Source of the DNA: Alphaproteobacteria bacterium
Lineage (GTDB): Bacteria; Pseudomonadota; Alphaproteobacteria; Micropepsales; Micropepsaceae
Reading direction: 5' to 3'
DNA: 64,000 nucleotides
Assembly: GCA_024236055.1 (NCBI GenBank)
Contig: JACKLF010000005.1
Location: forward strand, 107,841-171,840
Shown: one piece after another, positions 25,498 through 36,659 of the stretch
Layout of the letters: each line of letters opens with the position of its first letter
Position numbering within the stretch: position 1 is the first letter of the stretch
Notes under the pieces: generated by a model
Seen by the model: the letters and a program-made list of their open reading frames with translations, nothing else
Database searches by the model: none
Told to the model about the DNA's origin: nothing
Position numbers and translations under genes: made by a program

Positions 25498-26565
25498 TTA
25501 AGCCGCGCTGGGTTCCAGCGCCGCCATGCGCGGGTCGTTCTGGTTGATAACCAGGTTGCGGCCGTGATGCTTGGCGCCGTACAGGCAGGCATCGGCCCGG
25601 CGGATCACCGCCTCGGCCGGCTCGCCCGCTGAAATCTGGGATACGCCGATGGAAATGGTGATGGTGCCCAGCACGTCGCCGGTGGATTTCTTCACCAGCT
25701 TCTTGGTCTTCACCGCTTCGCGGATCTGGTTGGCGACCTGGGTCGCGGCGGCCAGGTTGGTGCCGCGCAGCAGCACGGCGAATTCCTCGCCGCCATAGCG
25801 GGCGGCGGTGTCGCGGCCTTTCACATTCTCGGCCAGGCAGGTGGCGACAAGGCGCAGCACCTGGTCGCCGGTCTGATGGCCCCAGGTGTCGTTGAATTTC
25901 TTGAAGTGGTCGATATCGCACAGCAGAAGCGCGACGCTTTCGCCGGTTTCGCCGACCTGTTCCATTGCCTGCTGCATGGCATTGTCGAACGCCTTGCGGT
26001 TGGCAATGCCGGTCAGGGGATCGGTCATGCTTTCCTTGCGGACATTGTCCAGCTTGGAGCGCAGTTCATTGACCTGTTCGGAAGACGCCTGCAATTCGCC
26101 TTCCAGGCTTTTGGTGCGCGCTTCCATGGCGCGGGTGGCGGCAATCAGGCCATCCACCAGGGCGCGCAGGTCGGCGGGATTGCGCCCGTCATTGTCCAGG
26201 TTGGCGTCCAGCGCGCCGGTGGCGGCGTTCAGGCGCTTGGAATAGTCGCTGGTATCGCGCTGGCTGGCTTCCAGCTTGCCCAGCACGTCGTCGATGACGC
26301 CGCGCATGTCGCTGCCCAGGTCTTCCATGGCGCGGGCGGCGCGCGCGCCCGACAGGCAGCGCAGGCGCAGGTCCAGCAGGATGTCCGGAGTGAATGGCTT
26401 GCGGGCGGAAATCAGCGCGCCCATCGTCTGGGTGATGGCGGGATTCTCGCCGGTCGCATAGGCGTAGAACAGTTCGAAATTGTCGGGCGTGGCCACGACA
26501 TTGCACTCGCCCATCAGGGCAAGGGCCGTCTTGGCTAGCGCTTGTTCGCGGTCCGGCTTGTACAC
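25498..26565 (-). CDS. Diguanylate cyclase (GGDEF domain)
   Basis: 355 residues. Makes cyclic di-GMP from two GTP. The C-terminal GGDEF domain (about 180-335) has DPLTGIANRKAF, CDIDHFKKFNDTWGH and the active loop GGEEF at 258-262. The inhibitory RxxD site five residues upstream reads KGRD, so product inhibition is probably lost or weak. The first 170 residues are soluble, mostly helical, with a coiled coil just before the GGDEF domain (about 145-175). They start with a short helical domain (FELFYAYATGENPAI) seen in related alphaproteobacterial cyclases. No membrane helix or receiver domain. Single gene, convergent with the suf operon. Confidence 0.93.
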   Translation of the reverse strand: MYKPDREQALAKTALALMGECNVVATPDNFELFYAYATGENPAITQTMGALISARKPFTPDILLDLRLRCLSGARAARAMEDLGSDMRGVIDDVLGKLEASQRDTSDYSKRLNAATGALDANLDNDGRNPADLRALVDGLIAATRAMEARTKSLEGELQASSEQVNELRSKLDNVRKESMTDPLTGIANRKAFDNAMQQAMEQVGETGESVALLLCDIDHFKKFNDTWGHQTGDQVLRLVATCLAENVKGRDTAARYGGEEFAVLLRGTNLAAATQVANQIREAVKTKKLVKKSTGDVLGTITISIGVSQISAGEPAEAVIRRADACLYGAKHHGRNLVINQNDPRMAALEPSAA

Positions 26566-26720
26566 AACAATCCCCGTATGACGCGCGGCCGCAGTCGCCG
26601 GGCGTTCCCGGGGTCAATCCTGCCGTCCTATCGTAAAGAAGCGATAAATCGGCCGGTCAAATTGGCGGTATTCCGGCCAAAAATTGCCGGCCGGGCAGGG
26701 AAAATCGCGGGGGGCGGGCC

Positions 26721-28409
<1,689 letters not shown>

Positions 28410-28615
28410 TCCGGCTTCCGCGCCGGAGGTCGTCACACTATTCGTAGCACGCTCCTGAAAAGGGGCGCTCGTGTGGCGCCCTGGCCGGCGACGCCCGGAT
28501 TGGCGAAGCGGCTCTTACCAGAGCGATACATAGGGATATTCGCTGAAAAAGCAAGTTCTTCGGGCTAAACTGGCTTTTTGGCAGGGAAAGCGCGGGCCGC
28601 GGGGGACGTCTGGGC

Positions 28616-30822
28616 ATGGGATTATTGCGAATCTGGTCGCTGGCGGCGCTCTGCATCGGCCTCTGGCTGCTGGCCGCCTATGGCCTGCACCGGCCCGCTC
28701 CGCTGGGGCCCGGGGGGCCGGCAAGCGCCTTTTCGGCGGTTCGTGCCAGCGCCGCGCTGGGCAAGGTTCTGGGCCCTGAAAAGCCGCATCCGGCCGGATC
28801 GGCCGAGAACGAGGCGGTGCGCCTGCGCCTGCTGGAGGCGCTGGCCGGGTTGGGCGTGGATGCGCGCACCCAGACGGCGATGAGCTGCTTTGGCGAGGCG
28901 CGCTGGCACGCGGTGGTCTGCGGCACGGTCAGCAACGTCTTCGTTCAGGTGACGCCGGGCGGCGATGGCGATCCGGTGCTGCTGATGGCGCATCTGGATT
29001 CGGTGGCGGCGGGGCCCGGCGCCTGTGACGATGGCTGCGGCATGGCCACGCTGCTGGAGACGATCCGCGCGCTGAAGGCGGCGGACTTCAAGGGCGCCAG
29101 GCCAATCGCCGCGCTGTTCACCGACGGCGAGGAAGATGGCTTGCTGGGCGCGCAGGCCTTTCTGCGCGATGGCGCGGTGCATCCCTATGCCGTGATCAAT
29201 GTCGAGGCGCGCGGCGACCAGGGCCCCAGCTATCTGTTCCAGACCGGCAAGGGCAATGCGCCGCTGATCGATCTGTATGCCGACAGCGTGACGCATTTCA
29301 TGACATCCTCGCTTTACGGCGAGATCTACAAATACATGCCCAACGACACGGATCTCACGCCGTTCCTGAAGGCGGGCTATACCGGCTACAATTTCGCGCT
29401 GATCGGCAATATTGCCGCCTACCACACGCCATTGGATGTGCGCGGCAGCATCGACCTGTCGGGCCTGCAGCAACATGGCGAGGCGGCGCTGAACCTGTCG
29501 CGCGCGCTGGCGAACCGGGGCGATGCCGCGCTGGTGGGACGCGAGGCCGTCTATCTCGACATTCTGGGCCGCTGGCTGCCGCGCATGCCCGCTGGCTGGG
29601 CATGGCCGCTGGCACTGGCCTGTTTCGCAGCCGTGCTGCTGGCCGGATCGCTGCGCCGTCGCAATTTCCGCGTCACCGAGCGGCCGGTGGCGGCATTCCT
29701 GATGCCGCCATTGCTGCTGGCGGGCGCGGTGGGGGCGGGCTTTGGCCTGCATGGTCTGGCAGCCTGGATATCGGGCACCGCCGATCCATCCTTTGCCCAT
29801 CCGGTGTGGCTGCGCTGGTCGCTGGCGCTGGCGGTGTGGGCGATGGCGCTGCTGGCCGCGCCCCTGGCTGGCGCGATTTCGGCCTGGTTGTGGATGACAG
29901 CACTGGCGGTCGCCACGGCCTTCTTCGCGCCGGGTCTGTCGCCCTATTTTCTGTTCCCGTCGCTGATCGCGGCGCCGCTGCTGGTGATGACGGTACGTGG
30001 CGGGCGCGGGCCCGCGCTGTTGCTGTCAGGGGTAGCCGCGCTGGTGATCTGGCTACAGCTCAATGCGGGGACCGAGCCGCTGATGGGCCTGAAGGTCCAT
30101 GCCATCTTCACCGTCACCGCCGCCTTTGCGCTGGTGCCGGTATTGCCGCTGCTGGCGCCCGTGCGCGGCCCGGCCTGGGTGATCTCGATTGCCCTTTCGG
30201 CGACCGCGGCGCTGGGACTGGCGGTGACGGCGGGCCTGGCCGCGCCCTATGACACCGCCGCCCCACAGCGCATGAACATCACCTATCTGGAAAATCGCGG
30301 AAAGGCCGCCTGGCTGACGGACGCCCCGCCCACCGCGGAAATGCGCGCGGCGGTGGGAGCAGTTTTGGCGCGTCGCGCGTGGGATCGCGACGCTGGGCTG
30401 GGTGGCTATCTGGCGCCGCGCGCATGTCCAACCTTGCAGTGCCGCGTATGCCCTGACCCGCTATACCGCCGATCAGGTGGCGCTGCGCTTCGCCGGCAGC
30501 GACAAGGCCGATGGCATGGTGCTGAACGTGCCCGCGCGCGCCGGGCTGTCATCCCTGTCGGTCAATGGCGTGACGGTGCCCGCATCGGGCGGCGTCATGC
30601 TGTTGTGCCGCACACGGACTGCGCCACCGCGCAGGTCACGCTGGAACGGCAGCTTCAGGGCGTGTGGCTGCGTTTGCCGAGACGCAGCGCGGGCTGCCGG
30701 CCAAGGCGGCGGCGCTGGTCAAGGCGCGGCCCGATTGGGCGGTGCCGTCAGGGCGGGGCGATGCGACGGTGGTGGGCAGCGCCATCGGACTGATCAGTCC
30801 GGGCCGCACGACATTCAAATGA
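28616..30822 (+). pseudogene. M28 family zinc aminopeptidase with membrane domain, frame broken near the 3' end
   Basis: The N-terminal membrane helix (about 5-23) and M28 peptidase domain (about 45-320) are intact. The zinc ligands are AHLDS (His), CDDGCG (Asp), GEEDGLLG (Glu pair), VEARG and YHTPLD (His). Next come about eight hydrophobic helices (about 330-560), giving the membrane-bound M28 architecture. From about 30420 the frame breaks. AYALTRYTADQVALRF resumes in another frame by 30447; CATAQVTLERQLQGVW returns to the first frame after about 30610; FAETQRGLPAKAAALV to the stop at 30820-30822 uses the third frame after about 30670. Two of these shifts fit single-base losses. If repaired, the product has about 735 residues. 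It is more likely read error than decay (see findings). Confidence 0.75.
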
Positions 30823-32791
30823 TCAGATGTCGATGGCCTCAGCCGCGAACTCGGCATTCTCCTGGATGAACTGGAAGCGCAGTTCGGGCTTCTTGCCCAT
30901 CAGCCGTTCGACCAGCTTTTCGGTGTCCTTGCCGTCCGCGCCCGGCACCTGAACCTGCACCAGGGTGCGATGGCCGCGCCGCATGGTGGTTTCCTTGAGC
31001 TGGGCGGGCATCATTTCGCCAAGGCCCTTGAAGCGCGAGACATCCACCTTGGCCCCGGCGCGAAATTCGCTTTTCAGAATCCGTTCGCGGTCGGCGTCGT
31101 CGCGCGCATAGACAGTCTTGCCGCCATGGCTGAGCCGGTAGAGCGGGGGCATCGCCAGATACAGGTGGCCGCCGGTGATCAGATCGGGCATCTCGCGATA
31201 GAAGAAGGTCAGCAGTAGCGAGGCGATATGGGCGCCGTCGACATCGGCGTCGGTCATCACGATCACGCGCTCATAGCGCAGGTCGGATTCGCGATACTTG
31301 CTGCCGGTGCCGCAGCCCAGCGCCTGCACCAGGTCATTCAATTCCTGGTTCATCTGCAGCTTGCCGGCCGCCGCGCTGGCCACGTTCAGGATCTTGCCGC
31401 GCAGGGGCAGGATCGCCTGGGTGGCCAGTCGCGCGCTGCTTGGCGCTGCCACGCCGGCGCTGTCGCCCTCGACCAGGAAGATTTCGGTGCCGCGGCGGAA
31501 TTGGCGGTGCAGTCGGCCAGCTTGCCGGGCAGGCGCAGCTTGCGCGTTGCCGATTGCCGCTTGGTTTCCTTTTCCTGGCGCTTGCGCAGCCGGTCTTCCG
31601 CTGCATCGATGACAAAGCCCAGCAGCTTGTCGGCATCCGCTGGGCTTTCCGCCAGCCAGTGATCGAAGTGATCGCGCACGACCGTCTCGACCAGGCGCTG
31701 TGCATCGGGGCTGGACAGCTAACCTTGGTCTGGCCCTGGAATTCCGGCTCGCGGATGAAGACCGACAGCACCGCGCAGGCGCTGTCCATCACATCGTCGG
31801 CGGTGATCAGCGATGTCTTGCGGTTGCCCGCGCGCTCGCCGTGCCCGCGCAGCGCCTTGGTCAGGGCGTTGCGAAGGCCCTGTTCATGGGTGCCGCCCTG
31901 GGGCGTGGGGATGGTGTTGCAATAGGAGCGGGTGAAAGCGTCGCGCGCCGGGGCCCAGGTGACGGCCCACTCCACCGCGCCGCGCCCGTCGCGGTTTTCG
32001 GTGCGCCCGGAAAAGTCGCGCGGCGTCACCGTCTGCGCCTTGCCGATCTCGCTTTTCAGGAAGTCCAGCAGGCCGCCGGGGAATTTCAGGATTTCATCGG
32101 CGGGGGTTTCGTCCTTGATCAGCGACGGATCGCAGATCCAGTGAATTTCGACACCGCGGAACAGATAGGCCTTGGACTTGGCCATGCGGTGCAGCCGGGC
32201 CGGGGAAAAGGACACGTCCCCGAAAATCTTGGTGTCGGGCTTGAAGGTGGTGATGGTGCCGCGCCGGTTGACCGCGCCCATGTCCTTCAGCTTGCCCTTG
32301 GGCACGCCGCGCTCGAAACGCAGCAGATGCGAACGCTTGTCGCGCGCGACATCGACTTCCATCCACTCCGACAGCGCATTGACGACCGATGCGCCCACGC
32401 CATGCAGGCCGCCCGAGGTGTCATAGGCCTTGCCGTCGAATTTGCCGCCGGCATGCAGCGTGGTCATGATGACTTCCAGCGCCGACTTGTTCTTGAATTT
32501 GGGATGCGGGTCGATGGGAATGCCGCGGCCATTGTCGCGCACCTCCAGGACATTGCCGGGCTTCAGTTCCAGAACGATCCGGCTGGCATGGCCGGCCACC
32601 GCTTCGTCCATGGAGTTGTCCAGGATTTCGGCGGCCAGGTGGTGATAGGCATTGGCGTCGGTGCCACCGATATACATGCCAGGCCGGCGGCGCACCGGCT
32701 CCAGGCCCTCCAGGACCTCGATGTCCTTTGCGGTATAGGCGCGCGAGGAGGGGGCGGGCGCGTCGAAAAGATCGGGATTCTGTTTGGCCAT
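30823..32791 (-). pseudogene. parE: DNA topoisomerase IV subunit B, frame broken as written
   Basis: The start at ATG 32791 (MAKQNPDLFDAP) opens a typical ParE: EGLEPVRRRPGMYIGG, AEILDNSMDEAVAGHA, DNGRGIP, GGLHGVGASVVNALS (GHKL ATPase), then the transducer domain with QGQTK. At about 31722 the frame shifts, and LSSPDAQRLVE...DHFDHWLAES continues in a second frame. At about 31500 it shifts again to RGTEIFLVEGDSAG in the third frame. Just after, the expected GGSAKQAR is scrambled by small compensating indels (31435-31465). The TOPRIM block MTDADVDGAHI and the rest to 30823 are normal. Repaired length is about 656 residues, as expected. parE is essential, so the breaks are probably not real. Confidence 0.8.
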
Positions 32792-32966
32792 GGCTGACTG
32801 TAGGGGCGGTGGGTGAGGCACGAAAGCTGGTGCTGGCGGGAACGATTCGCCGCCATGGAGAGCCTATTTACTTTCTCTTAAGCCTGAAAAGCGAGCCAAA
32901 AGGCCAAAGCGGATTTGCCCGCCAGATCAGCAAAAATTAACAGGGCGGACGGTAAATTGACCCCCT

Positions 32967-34409
32967 ATGTGGGGATCAGGCGCATTGTCATTTTTGCTCA
33001 GTGATACGCAGCAGGCCGACACGCGGGTCTTGAGGGCCCAGCTGAGCCTTGCCGCGCGTTCCATGCGCGCCACCCGCTATTCCTCGCCCGTCTGGGCGGT
33101 GGCGGTGGCGATCCTCTGTTCGCAGGTCGCGGGCACTTTCGGCCAGGTGCCGGTGCTGCGCGCCATGCTGTTGCCGCTGGCGGTGACGATCACCGTCATG
33201 GCCACGACCCTGGCGGCCAAGACCTATGAACGCTATGTCGGCAGCACCGAGGATGTCGTTCCCTGGTTCCACTCCTTCGTGCTGACCCAGCTTGCGGCCA
33301 GTGCCGCCTGGGGCCTGATGCCCTGGCTGTGCTGGGAACTGTACAATCCCCTGAACCACATGTTCCTGGCCTGCGCCGCGATGGCGGTGATCGCCGCGCT
33401 GGTGGTCAGCCGGGGCAGCAACATGGCGATGTATATCGCCAGCCTGGCGCCGATCACCATCATGACCTCTGTGCGCTATCTGACCAGCCCGTCGCTGATC
33501 GACGTGATGGTGGGCGCGTTGACGCCATTCATCGCGCTGCAGCTGTGGCGCACCGGCCGTCCGCTGGTTGTGCGCATGGACGAGGACTCCCGCCTGCGCT
33601 TCAAGGTCGAGGACATGGCCCGCGAGCTGGAGGAAGCCCGCGACGAGGCGCTGAAGAAGCGCTTCGAGGCCGAGGCCGCCAACGCCTCCAAGACCGCCTT
33701 CCTGGCCAACATGAGCCACGAACTGCGCACGCCGCTGAACGCCATCCTGGGCTTTTCCGAGATCATCGCCCAGGAATGCTTCGGGCCGGTGGGCTCGGAC
33801 CGCTATCGCGATTATGCCGGCGACATCCATTCGTCGGGCGCCCATCTTCTGTCGCTGATCAACGACCTGCTGGACGTGGCCAAGATCGAGGCGGGCCGCA
33901 TGGACATCGCCCCCCATCCGCTGGATGCGGCCCGCGTGTTCGACATTTCCCTGAAGCTGATCGGCACCAAGGCGCGCGAAAAGAACCAGTCGCTGGAAAT
34001 CCGGGTCGAACCCGATGCCCCGCTGCTCTATGCCGACGAACGGGCGCTCAAGCAGATCCTGCTCAACCTGGTCAGCAACGCGGTCAAGTTCACGCCCGAA
34101 GGCGGGCGCATCGAGGTGATCGCCGGCCAGGCACGCGACGGCGGTTTCCAGATACTGGTGCGCGACAATGGCCCCGGCGTGCCGCCCGACAAGCTGGACA
34201 AGATTTTCACGCCCTTCAACCAGGTCGACAACCGCTTCGATCGCCAGGCGGGCGGCACCGGGCTGGGGCTGGCGCTGGTGCGCGGCCTGGCCGAACTGCA
34301 CGGCGGCCGCGCCTGGATGGAAAGCCAGTACGGCAAGGGCTGCAGCGTCTTCGTGGTGCTGCCGGTGAAAGCGCCGGAGATGACGAGCGGCGCTACCGCG
34401 GCCGCCTGA
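32967..34409 (+). CDS. Membrane sensor histidine kinase (orphan, PdhS/PleC-like core)
   Basis: 480 residues. About six hydrophobic segments lie in residues 40-195, followed by a coiled coil (RELEEARDEALKKRFEAEA, about 215-240) and a standard HisKA/HATPase_c pair. The phosphorylated His251 is in ANMSHELRTPLNAILGFSEII, and the ATPase has NLVSNAVKFTPEGG (N box), DNGPGVP and GGTGLGLALV. No PAS or HAMP domain is visible and no response regulator is adjacent. Kinases with this H-box often feed cell-cycle or developmental phosphorelays in alphaproteobacteria, but the target cannot be read here. It is divergent from parE and ends at a strong terminator. Confidence 0.92.
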   Translation: MWGSGALSFLLSDTQQADTRVLRAQLSLAARSMRATRYSSPVWAVAVAILCSQVAGTFGQVPVLRAMLLPLAVTITVMATTLAAKTYERYVGSTEDVVPWFHSFVLTQLAASAAWGLMPWLCWELYNPLNHMFLACAAMAVIAALVVSRGSNMAMYIASLAPITIMTSVRYLTSPSLIDVMVGALTPFIALQLWRTGRPLVVRMDEDSRLRFKVEDMARELEEARDEALKKRFEAEAANASKTAFLANMSHELRTPLNAILGFSEIIAQECFGPVGSDRYRDYAGDIHSSGAHLLSLINDLLDVAKIEAGRMDIAPHPLDAARVFDISLKLIGTKAREKNQSLEIRVEPDAPLLYADERALKQILLNLVSNAVKFTPEGGRIEVIAGQARDGGFQILVRDNGPGVPPDKLDKIFTPFNQVDNRFDRQAGGTGLGLALVRGLAELHGGRAWMESQYGKGCSVFVVLPVKAPEMTSGATAAA

Positions 34410-34506
34410 CTATTTCTGGTCGCACGGGCGGACGTCTTCGCTTCGCTCGCCTGCCCGCTGCTCCCGTGGCCACGGTGGCCTGAACAGCCAGGACTGATGC
34501 ACAAAC

Positions 34507-34545
34507 AAAAAGGCCGGGCGAAACCGCCCGGCCTTTTTGCTTCTT
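34507..34545. terminator. Bidirectional terminator between histidine kinase and glnA
   Basis: GGCCGGGCG (34512-34520), loop AAAC, CGCCCGGCC (34525-34533), flanked by a run of five A on the left and five T on the right, so the stem extends to about 14 bp and each strand ends in U residues. It serves the kinase gene on the plus strand and glnA on the minus strand. Confidence 0.93.
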
Positions 34546-34557
34546 GTCCGACCGAAA

Positions 34558-35979
34558 TCAGACCGAATAGTACATCTTGAACTCGACCGGGTGGGGCGTG
34601 TGCTCGAAGGCGTACACGTCCTCGTACTTGAGCTCGATATAGCTGTCGATGAACTCCTTGGAGAAGACGCCGCCCTTGGTCAGGAACTCATGGTCGGCAG
34701 CCAGGCAGTCCAGGGCTTCACGCAGCGAACCGCAAACCTGCGGCACCTTCGCCAGCTCTTCGGGCGGCAGGGCATAGAGGTCCTTGTCCATCGGGCCGCC
34801 CGGATGGATCTTGTTCTCGATGCCGTCCAGACCGGCCATCAGCATGGCGGCATAGGCCAGGTAGGGGTTGGCGGTCGGGTCAGGGAAGCGAACCTCGACG
34901 CGCTTGCCCTTCGGGCTGGGCGAGAAGGGAATGCGGCAGGAGGCCGAACGGTTGCGGGCCGAATAGGCCAGCAGCACCGGGGCTTCGAAGCCGGGGATCA
35001 GGCGCTTGTAGCTGTTGGTCGACGGGTTGGTGAAGGCGTTCAGCGCCTTGGCATGCTTGATGATGCCGCCGATGTAGTACAGGCAGGTGTCCGACAGGTC
35101 GGCATAGCCCGAACCGGCGAACAGCGGCTTGCCGTCCTTCCAGATCGACTGGTGCACGTGCATGCCCGAACCGTTGTCGCCATAGATCGGCTTGGGCATG
35201 AAGGTCGCGCTCTTGCCATAGGCCTGGGCAACCTGGTGGATCACATACTTGTAGATCTGCATGTAGTCGCCGCACTTGGTCAGCGTGTTGAACTTGAAGC
35301 CAAGCTCATGCTGCGCGGTGGCGACTTCGTGGTGGTGCTTTTCCGGCTGGATGCCCATGTCGCCCATGATGGCCAGCATCTCGCCGCGCATGTCCTGCTC
35401 GGAATCGACCGGCGGGACCGGGAAATAGCCGCCCTTCACCTTGGGACGGTGGCCCAGGTTGCCGCCTTCATATTCGGTGCCGGAGTTGTAGGCGCCTTCC
35501 TTGGAGTCGACATAGTAGAAGCCCTTGTTCATGGCGACGTCGAAGCGCACATCGTCGAACACGAAGAACTCGGCTTCCGGGCCGAAGAAGGTGGTGTCGC
35601 CGATGCCCGAGGAGTTCACATAGGCCTCGGCGGCCTTGGCGATGGAGCGCGGGCAGCGCTCATAGGTCTGGCCGGTCATCGGCTCCAGAACGTCGCAGAT
35701 CAGGATCAGCGTGGTCTGGGCGAAGAAGGGATCGATCACCGCGGTTTCCAGATCCGGCTTCAGCAGCATGTCGGATTCATTGATGGCCTTCCAGCCGGCG
35801 ATCGACGAGCCGTCGAACATGGTGCCATTGTCCAGGAAGTCGTCATCGACCAGCGACAGGTCGAAGGTGACGTGCTGCCACTTACCGCGCGGGTCGGTGA
35901 AGCGGATATCGACGAACTTGACGTCCTTTTCCTTGATCAGTTTCAGGATGTCGGCGGCAGTGGTTTTCTTGTCGGCCAT
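34558..35979 (-). CDS. glnA: Glutamine synthetase type I
   Basis: 473 residues. Makes glutamine from glutamate, ammonia and ATP as a dodecamer. Motifs: FDGSSIAGWKAI, FGPEAEFFVFD, KPIYGDNGSGMHVHQS (metal and ammonia site), and PGFEAPVLLAYSARNRSASCRIP. The adenylylation loop DLYALPPEE with its Tyr is present, so it should be controlled by GlnE under PII, as usual in proteobacteria. It lies 96 bp after glnB on the same strand, probably co-transcribed from the glnB promoter. Confidence 0.97.
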   Translation of the reverse strand: MADKKTTAADILKLIKEKDVKFVDIRFTDPRGKWQHVTFDLSLVDDDFLDNGTMFDGSSIAGWKAINESDMLLKPDLETAVIDPFFAQTTLILICDVLEPMTGQTYERCPRSIAKAAEAYVNSSGIGDTTFFGPEAEFFVFDDVRFDVAMNKGFYYVDSKEGAYNSGTEYEGGNLGHRPKVKGGYFPVPPVDSEQDMRGEMLAIMGDMGIQPEKHHHEVATAQHELGFKFNTLTKCGDYMQIYKYVIHQVAQAYGKSATFMPKPIYGDNGSGMHVHQSIWKDGKPLFAGSGYADLSDTCLYYIGGIIKHAKALNAFTNPSTNSYKRLIPGFEAPVLLAYSARNRSASCRIPFSPSPKGKRVEVRFPDPTANPYLAYAAMLMAGLDGIENKIHPGGPMDKDLYALPPEELAKVPQVCGSLREALDCLAADHEFLTKGGVFSKEFIDSYIELKYEDVYAFEHTPHPVEFKMYYSV

Positions 35980-36046
35980 GATTTGAGTCTTCCCTTCAAC
36001 GTTGACGTATTTGACGATCGCGGCGGCCTTGGCCGGGGCGATGGCG

Positions 36047-36065
36047 CCGCCCCCCAGCGGGGCGG
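36047..36065 (-). other. GC hairpin in the glnB-glnA gap
   Basis: CCGCCCC / GGGGCGG, a 7-bp perfect stem around 5 bases, starting about 10 bases after the glnB stop. There is no U run. It may protect the glnB mRNA 3' end or lower read-through into glnA; this is inference. Confidence 0.35.
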
Positions 36066-36075
36066 ATTCGCGTTC

Positions 36076-36414
36076 CTAGATGGCGTCCGCGCCGGTTTCC
36101 CCGGTGCGGATGCGGATGGCTTCCTCGACATTGAGGACGAAAATCTTGCCGTCGCCGATGCGGCCCGTGCGCGCAGCCTTCTGGATGGCCTCCACGCTGG
36201 CGTCCTGGCGGTCCTCATTGATGACGATTTCGATTTTCACCTTGGGCAGGAAGTCGACGACATATTCCGCGCCCCGGTACAGTTCGGTGTGGCCCTTCTG
36301 GCGGCCAAAGCCCTTGGCCTCGGTGACGGTGATCCCCTGGACACCAACTTCCTGCAGGGCCTCCTTCACTTCGTCCAGCTTGAACGGCTTGATGATGGCT
36401 TCGATTTTTTTCAT
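36076..36414 (-). CDS. glnB: Nitrogen regulatory protein PII
   Basis: 112 residues, the standard PII length. It senses 2-oxoglutarate, ATP/ADP and, through uridylylation, glutamine. The T-loop is intact with Tyr51 (ELYRGAEYVVDF), the uridylylation site, and the B-loop is in RTGRIGDGKIFV. The gene sits directly upstream of glnA and has a GGAGG ribosome site at ideal spacing. The neighbour identifies it as GlnB and not GlnK, which normally sits by amtB. Confidence 0.96.
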   Translation of the reverse strand: MKKIEAIIKPFKLDEVKEALQEVGVQGITVTEAKGFGRQKGHTELYRGAEYVVDFLPKVKIEIVINEDRQDASVEAIQKAARTGRIGDGKIFVLNVEEAIRIRTGETGADAI

Positions 36415-36463
36415 GCATGCTCCTCCGCGCGGGCTGAAGAGCCGCGACGCTGCGTTAACGAGT

Positions 36464-36481
36464 TAGCAGGACTTGTGCCGG
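36464..36481 (-). promoter_or_regulatory. Candidate sigma-54 promoter of glnB-glnA
   Basis: On the minus strand the sequence reads CCGGCACAAGTCCTGCTA: GGCAC at -24 and TGC at -12 with exactly 10 bases between GG and GC, the invariant spacing of RpoN promoters (consensus TGGCAC-N5-TTGC). Transcription would start near 36453, about 40 bases upstream of the glnB ATG. This fits NtrC/RpoN control of glnBA known in relatives. Confidence 0.55.
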
Positions 36482-36550
36482 TTTTTGCCGAAAAAAAGCG
36501 CAGACATTTCAGCGGCTTACAAAGTGGGGAAAAATAGGGCAGAAAAATCA

Positions 36551-36585
36551 GCACAATAATACGCCATATAGCCTAATTATTATGC
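36551..36585. promoter_or_regulatory. AT-rich inverted repeat upstream of glnB and the aminotransferase
   Basis: GCACAATAA (36551-36559) and TTATTATGC (36577-36585) form an inverted repeat matching 8 of 9 bases around a 17-base spacer, in an otherwise GC-rich gap between divergent genes. It lies about 85 bases upstream of the sigma-54 element, a normal distance for an enhancer-binding activator. It could be an NtrC-type or other operator; the half-sites are not a clear NtrC consensus. Confidence 0.42.
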
Positions 36586-36659
36586 AGTTTTAAGGGGCGA
36601 TTTGCCGGCACGATTGCGCCCTGTAAGGTGCGCGGCCATTTCATACGGCTGATCCGCCC

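Noticed and set aside
32937..32960. CtrA-like TTAA-N7-TTAA site upstream of the histidine kinase
   Set aside because: Only the first half-site is present; the second reads TAAA at the wrong distance.
34410..34505. Possible third palindromic repeat after the histidine kinase
   Set aside because: Several short GC matches but no arm shared with the anmK/sufA elements.
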